Assembly (NCBI GenBank): GCA_001839685.1
Contig: MLAK01000683.1
Span: forward strand, 1 to 64,000
Direction: 5' to 3'
Origin: Tritrichomonas foetus
Lineage: Eukaryota > Parabasalia > Tritrichomonadida > Tritrichomonadidae
DNA length: 64,000 nt
Of this stretch, positions 60,415-64,000 are shown piece by piece. The position numbers and the translations under genes were made by a program. Each line of letters starts with the position of its first letter. Position 1 is the first letter of the stretch. The notes below the pieces were generated by a model. It saw nothing but the letters and a program-made list of their open reading frames with translations. It did not search any database and was not told the DNA's origin.

Positions 60415-60675
60415 ATGAAGAAAATAGACTGGCAGTCCTCAACAGCACATTCTCAAGCAGGGATACAGATACAACGATTGAAAGACCAAATCAAGAAAAA
60501 TGGAATCCAATATGTTTTTTTCCAGACTCGATGCCAAGTGAATTTTCTGATGACTCGCCATTTAGATGGCAAAACATTCGTAATCTTCTCATTGATGCCT
60601 AAATTTTTTTTATTTATATCAAAATTATTAATATTTTTTTTATACTTCATTTTTGTATTTTGGAAAACATTATAA
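60415..60675 (+). CDS. Short ORF inside element copy 2, doubtful
   Basis: This is 86 codons from an ATG. A polar first half (IDWQSSTAHSQAGIQIQRL) is followed by a hydrophobic end (LFISKLLIFFLYFIFVFW). In copy 1 a missing T at about 12816 shifts the frame after about 40 codons. The hydrophobic end is coded by T-rich simple DNA and may be meaningless. The first half may be what remains of a larger element-encoded protein. No family is recognised. Confidence 0.25.
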   Translation: MKKIDWQSSTAHSQAGIQIQRLKDQIKKNGIQYVFFQTRCQVNFLMTRHLDGKTFVIFSLMPKFFLFISKLLIFFLYFIFVFWKTL

Positions 60676-60963
60676 TTTTCGATGGAGGGTCATATGATAA
60701 TAAAAAGCACGATTTATGATAAGAAATAATCAAGATATTAATGCTATAAAATCACTTTTTATCTCAATAATTCTCAGAAATTTCTGTGGGGTTTATTTTT
60801 TTCTCACAATTTTTTTTTAGATTTAGTTTTCTCTGTATCTTGATTTTTAAATTATAATATTTATATATTATTAATAGGATTACAATTAAATAATTTTTAG
60901 ATGACAATAATATCAACAATTATTCATTTAGATCTCTCAATGGTCTTCTACATCTAGAGCTAG

Positions 60964-60980
60964 TTAGTTTGTATACATCT
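60964..60980 (-). repeat. Right terminal inverted repeat, copy 2
   Basis: TTAGTTTGTATACATCT is identical to the right end of copy 1. It is followed by GTAAAATC, the target duplication. Confidence 0.9.
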
Positions 60981-61226
60981 GTAAAATCATTGAAATTTTC
61001 TATGAAATAAATAAAATTAACCATTTTGTCCGTTATTTTAAACTTTTTCTAAACAACAAATTGAACAATGATCTTGAAATAAACATATAAACTATTTAAA
61101 CCCATAAAAAAAAAAAACATTATTGTAAGCGAATTAATCATAGAAAAAGTTCTTCTGCTAATAACTTTCAAAGAGATTCTATTCTTTTCAAAAAAAATTA
61201 GATAAAAATTAGATTTACTTCATTCA

Positions 61227-64000
61227 ATGAGTCAATCTTTCGTTTCCAAGCCGAAAGTGGGAAGGAAAAGACTCCCTCAAGTTCCTCACCTCATCACTCA
61301 TTCCAATAAATCCAAGCCTCTTCCTCCAGGGAAGCATAAATTCGTCGTCACATCATCCGCAACGAATCTTCTCAGTGTCACAGGCTCTCACATGAGCGAA
61401 GGAGGCCGCGCAACAATGGGTCCGCAGCACGCCATGCCTCCTCTTCCAGAAGTAGGCTCCACAACTCAAAATCAGCCATTAAATCAGACGTCAGATAATT
61501 CGTGCGCTAACTTTATTGAAGTCCGCAATTATGATAAAGAGTTGGACTCATTCCTTGCCGACACGCTAAATATGCCATTACACGGAGCTATCGAAAACTT
61601 TATGAAAAATCATTTCATTGCCCAGAAATCGATTGTTTGGGTATCTATTCCAGAACTACAAATGTTATATTCACATAGTTTGAATTCTGTAACGGCACAA
61701 TCACAGGGCTTGGTTGGTCATACATTCCAAACGAGATCTTTATTGAGATGCACCAATCCATCATCACATCCTGCCTATTATTCACAAGTTGATTCACAAT
61801 TTTGTGGCTCAAGTTCTTCAGTTTTGTTGTTTCCAATAATTGATTACAAAAATAATTTGTGGGCTATTGTCCAAATTACAAAAGAATCATCAGACAGCTC
61901 TTTTGGCCAAGAAGATGAAGAATTTGCCCAATGGTTCATTAATAAATTCAAGCTTTTAAGTAAGTGGATACGCCCTGACTTGAATACAGAAGGTTTTGCA
62001 GCCGAAATTCTTGATTTAATGCACATTAATGATTATTTGGACTTGGTTCAAACTAAGATGATGTCACTGTTTGATTGTAATAGTGCTGAAATATGGAAAT
62101 ATGAAAATTCTAATCGTGGAAGTGTCACTCGTTACACAAAAACTATCGAAACTATTGATTTTTCAAAGGCTGGCATTGTTACAGAATCTCTCACAAAAAA
62201 TACAACTGTCAATTGTTCAAATGTTCAAATCCATACAAATTATAATGTAAATGCTGATGGAAAGATTGCTTCAGCTGCAATGGCAATACCTATTACAGAT
62301 GATGGAATTCATTATTCAATTGTTATTCGTGGACCTCGACATAACAAATTATTTACCAAAATAGATGAAACCAATCTCAAAAAGATTGCACCTTTAATTT
62401 TATTAGGTTTAACTAATTCTGAAGCATTCTCTCAATTTGATGATGATTTACGCGAATCAAAGAATGAAAGAGAAGGTTTAGCTGCACTTCTTGAAGTCGT
62501 TGAAGTGATTTCCTCTCAATTAAATAATGAAGACAATCTTGTTGAAGTTATTATGGAGAAAGGTCGTTCTTTAACAGACTCTGATCGTTGCTCACTTTTC
62601 TTAGTGAACGAAGATCGAGACAAGCTCAAAACATCACTTCATAAAGGATTGTCACAAGCAATTGAATTGCCGATTAATAAAGGAATTGCCGGAAAAACTG
62701 CGACAGAAGGTAAAATATTCAATATTCCAGATGTGTATGATTCTCAGTTCTTTGATTCAACAATTGATTTAGCAAGTGGATATAAAACTAAATCAATCCT
62801 ATCAGTGCCAATTTATAACAGTCGTTCGGAAATCATTGGTGTGACTGAAATGGTGAATAAGAAAGGTAATCAACAATTTTCTCCATGGGATGAAAAACTC
62901 ATTCAAATTTTCAATGTTTTCTGTGGAATTTCACTTGAAAACTCGAGATTGTTCAATGAATCACTTGAAATGAATAATAAATTGAGTTCTTTCTTCGATA
63001 CTGCTTTCGCAATGGCGAAAAGTGAATCATTACAAAAGATTTTCTCTGAAATTATGCATAATGCCAAACAAAGCATCGGCGCAGACCGTGCATCAATCTT
63101 TTTGAAAGAAGAAGGAAAAGAGGACTCATTATCAACATTCGTGGTTGATGGTGACAAAGTACCAAATTCAATTCCAATCAACAAAGGAATTGTTGGTCAT
63201 GTTGCTTCAACAAAAACAGCAATGTTTGAAAATGATGTTTATAAATGTGAATACTTTGATTCTTCAATTGATAAAATTACTGGTTATAAAACCAACTCTT
63301 TACTTGCTTCACCAATTATTTCATCAACTGGTGAATTATTTGGTATTGTTGAAATGCTTAATAAACATAAAGGTGACTTTGAGAAACGTGACCTTCAAAC
63401 AATTAATGCATTTGCAACATTTTGTTCAATTGCACTTGAAAAGAATCAACTTAAAACAGTTTCGAATATTAGTGATCTTGATATTGAATTAAAGAAATGG
63501 GTTGGTGATCAAGAAAAAAGTAAATATGATATTCCTGAACTTCTTCATTTATCAGGTGAACAAATTGAACAAGTTTCTCGTTTGAGATGCTTTTCTGTTG
63601 ACTTCAAAGGTATTGGCCACTTTAAAGAATTGTTTTATTTCTTTGATTTCTTCAAATTCAGAGAAGCTTATAAAATTACAAATGATCAATTCTTTAGATT
63701 CATTTTCGCAATATCTGCAACTTATAATGATGTTCCTTATCATAATTGGACACATGCTTGTGATGTTACCCAATATATCTTTTATGAAGTTACAACCGCT
63801 AAAATTCAAGAAAAATTGAGTCAGCTTGAACTTTTCGTTCTTTTTATTGCTGCTATCTGTCATGATGCAAATCATCAAGGGTTTAATAATGTATTTAACG
63901 TAAAAGCCGAAACGCCATTAGGTATTTTATTCAAAGACCAATCTGTTATGGAAATGCATCACGTGGAACAATCTATTCCAATTATTGCACGTGATGACAT
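61227..64000 (+). CDS. GAF-domain cyclic nucleotide phosphodiesterase (3' end missing)
   Basis: The frame stays open from the ATG at 61227 to the window end, at least 924 residues. A basic, proline-containing head (1-100) leads to a divergent sensor-like region (about 105-400). GAF-A (about 435-575) carries NKKGNQQFSPWDE, a complete NK-x(n)-F-x3-DE motif typical of cyclic-nucleotide-binding GAF domains. GAF-B (about 600-740) has NK and F-x3-D but lacks the final E. The PDE catalytic domain starts near 770 and shows YHNWTHACDVTQ and ICHDANHQGFNN, supplying metal-binding His and Asp. The enzyme hydrolyses cAMP and/or cGMP in the cytosol, regulated by nucleotide binding to the GAF pair; it would oppose the cyclase at 34834-39651. 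The rest of the catalytic domain lies beyond the window. Confidence 0.92.
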   Translation, partial: MSQSFVSKPKVGRKRLPQVPHLITHSNKSKPLPPGKHKFVVTSSATNLLSVTGSHMSEGGRATMGPQHAMPPLPEVGSTTQNQPLNQTSDNSCANFIEVRNYDKELDSFLADTLNMPLHGAIENFMKNHFIAQKSIVWVSIPELQMLYSHSLNSVTAQSQGLVGHTFQTRSLLRCTNPSSHPAYYSQVDSQFCGSSSSVLLFPIIDYKNNLWAIVQITKESSDSSFGQEDEEFAQWFINKFKLLSKWIRPDLNTEGFAAEILDLMHINDYLDLVQTKMMSLFDCNSAEIWKYENSNRGSVTRYTKTIETIDFSKAGIVTESLTKNTTVNCSNVQIHTNYNVNADGKIASAAMAIPITDDGIHYSIVIRGPRHNKLFTKIDETNLKKIAPLILLGLTNSEAFSQFDDDLRESKNEREGLAALLEVVEVISSQLNNEDNLVEVIMEKGRSLTDSDRCSLFLVNEDRDKLKTSLHKGLSQAIELPINKGIAGKTATEGKIFNIPDVYDSQFFDSTIDLASGYKTKSILSVPIYNSRSEIIGVTEMVNKKGNQQFSPWDEKLIQIFNVFCGISLENSRLFNESLEMNNKLSSFFDTAFAMAKSESLQKIFSEIMHNAKQSIGADRASIFLKEEGKEDSLSTFVVDGDKVPNSIPINKGIVGHVASTKTAMFENDVYKCEYFDSSIDKITGYKTNSLLASPIISSTGELFGIVEMLNKHKGDFEKRDLQTINAFATFCSIALEKNQLKTVSNISDLDIELKKWVGDQEKSKYDIPELLHLSGEQIEQVSRLRCFSVDFKGIGHFKELFYFFDFFKFREAYKITNDQFFRFIFAISATYNDVPYHNWTHACDVTQYIFYEVTTAKIQEKLSQLELFVLFIAAICHDANHQGFNNVFNVKAETPLGILFKDQSVMEMHHVEQSIPIIARDD

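Larger units (their letters stand above)
59885..60980. mobile_element. 1.1-kb non-autonomous inverted-repeat transposon, copy 2
   Basis: This is 1096 bp and the same family as 12180-13274. The left end reads AGATGTATACAAACCAA, with one C where copy 1 has T; the right end TTAGTTTGTATACATCT is identical. It is flanked by its own exact 8-bp duplication, GTAAAATC (59877-59884 and 60981-60988), different from that of copy 1, so the two insertions are independent. The frame at 60415-60675 (86 codons, starting MKKIDWQSSTAHSQ and ending in a hydrophobic stretch) is open here but broken in copy 1. The 32-codon frame at 59995 is intact in both. Three bases near the left end are called N (59922, 59926, 59957), consistent with assembly trouble in a repeated sequence. 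Confidence 0.9.

Noticed and set aside
1..64000. tRNA, rRNA and CRISPR loci
   Set aside because: I scanned spacers by eye for tRNA T-arm-like GTTCGA motifs with acceptor pairing, rRNA-like conserved blocks and regularly spaced repeats, and found none that fold or repeat appropriately. A tRNA or covariance-model scan would be decisive.

Overview
The window looks like nuclear DNA of a parabasalid protist, most likely a Tritrichomonas (T. foetus-like) genome. It is AT-rich, and long genes without visible introns lie on both strands. Untranslated leaders appear short: candidate initiator (TCA-type) and AACG/TTAACG boxes lie within about 50 bp of several start codons. Families known to be expanded in trichomonads are present, including a many-membrane-span adenylate cyclase, a BTB-like plus discoidin-like protein, a saposin-like secreted protein and coiled-coil cytoskeletal proteins. 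The assignment is by family resemblance only; no search was run.

Layout. 0-5.1 kb: a decayed ORF beside a hairpin, a HEAT-like protein, and a beta-adaptin. 5.2-9.3 kb: a poor region holding one intact small gene (saposin-like, 6919-7275) and at least two decayed genes, the clearest a former type I membrane protein at about 8.6-9.3 kb. 9.4-11.5 kb: an RRM/SR-like RNA-binding protein and a ubiquitin-fold protein. 12.2-13.3 kb: the first copy of a 1.1-kb inverted-repeat element. 14-26 kb: a coiled-coil protein, a BTB/discoidin-like protein, a cysteine-containing unknown, and a very large LRR/IQ/coiled-coil protein. 26-34 kb: a CAX-type cation/proton exchanger, small unknowns, Nup54, an importin-alpha-like protein, and a membrane thioredoxin/PDI-like protein. 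34.8-39.7 kb: the adenylate cyclase. 40.9-50.1 kb: coiled-coil and dynein-tail-like proteins, then a frameshifted surface protein. 50.9-59.1 kb: an amino-acid transporter, an FG nucleoporin (Nup58-like) and a 1423-residue helical-repeat protein. 59.9-61.0 kb: the second copy of the element. 61.2 kb to the end: a GAF-GAF-phosphodiesterase, cut by the window edge.

Functional themes. cAMP synthesis (34.8-39.7 kb) and cyclic-nucleotide hydrolysis (61.2 kb onward) are both present. Three genes belong to nuclear transport (Nup54, a Nup58-like FG protein, an importin-alpha-like protein). Several long coiled-coil proteins probably serve the flagellar or pelta-axostyle cytoskeleton. These groupings are gene content, not operons.

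The strongest new observation is the pair of elements at 12180-13274 and 59885-60980. They are about 99% identical and 1095/1096 bp long. Each has ends AGATGTATAC...GTATACATCT and is flanked by its own perfect 8-bp target duplication (ATCAAAAT and GTAAAATC). They look like recently moved, non-autonomous DNA transposons of a family I cannot name. The left end carries a promoter-like block that also sits upstream of the host gene at 14152.
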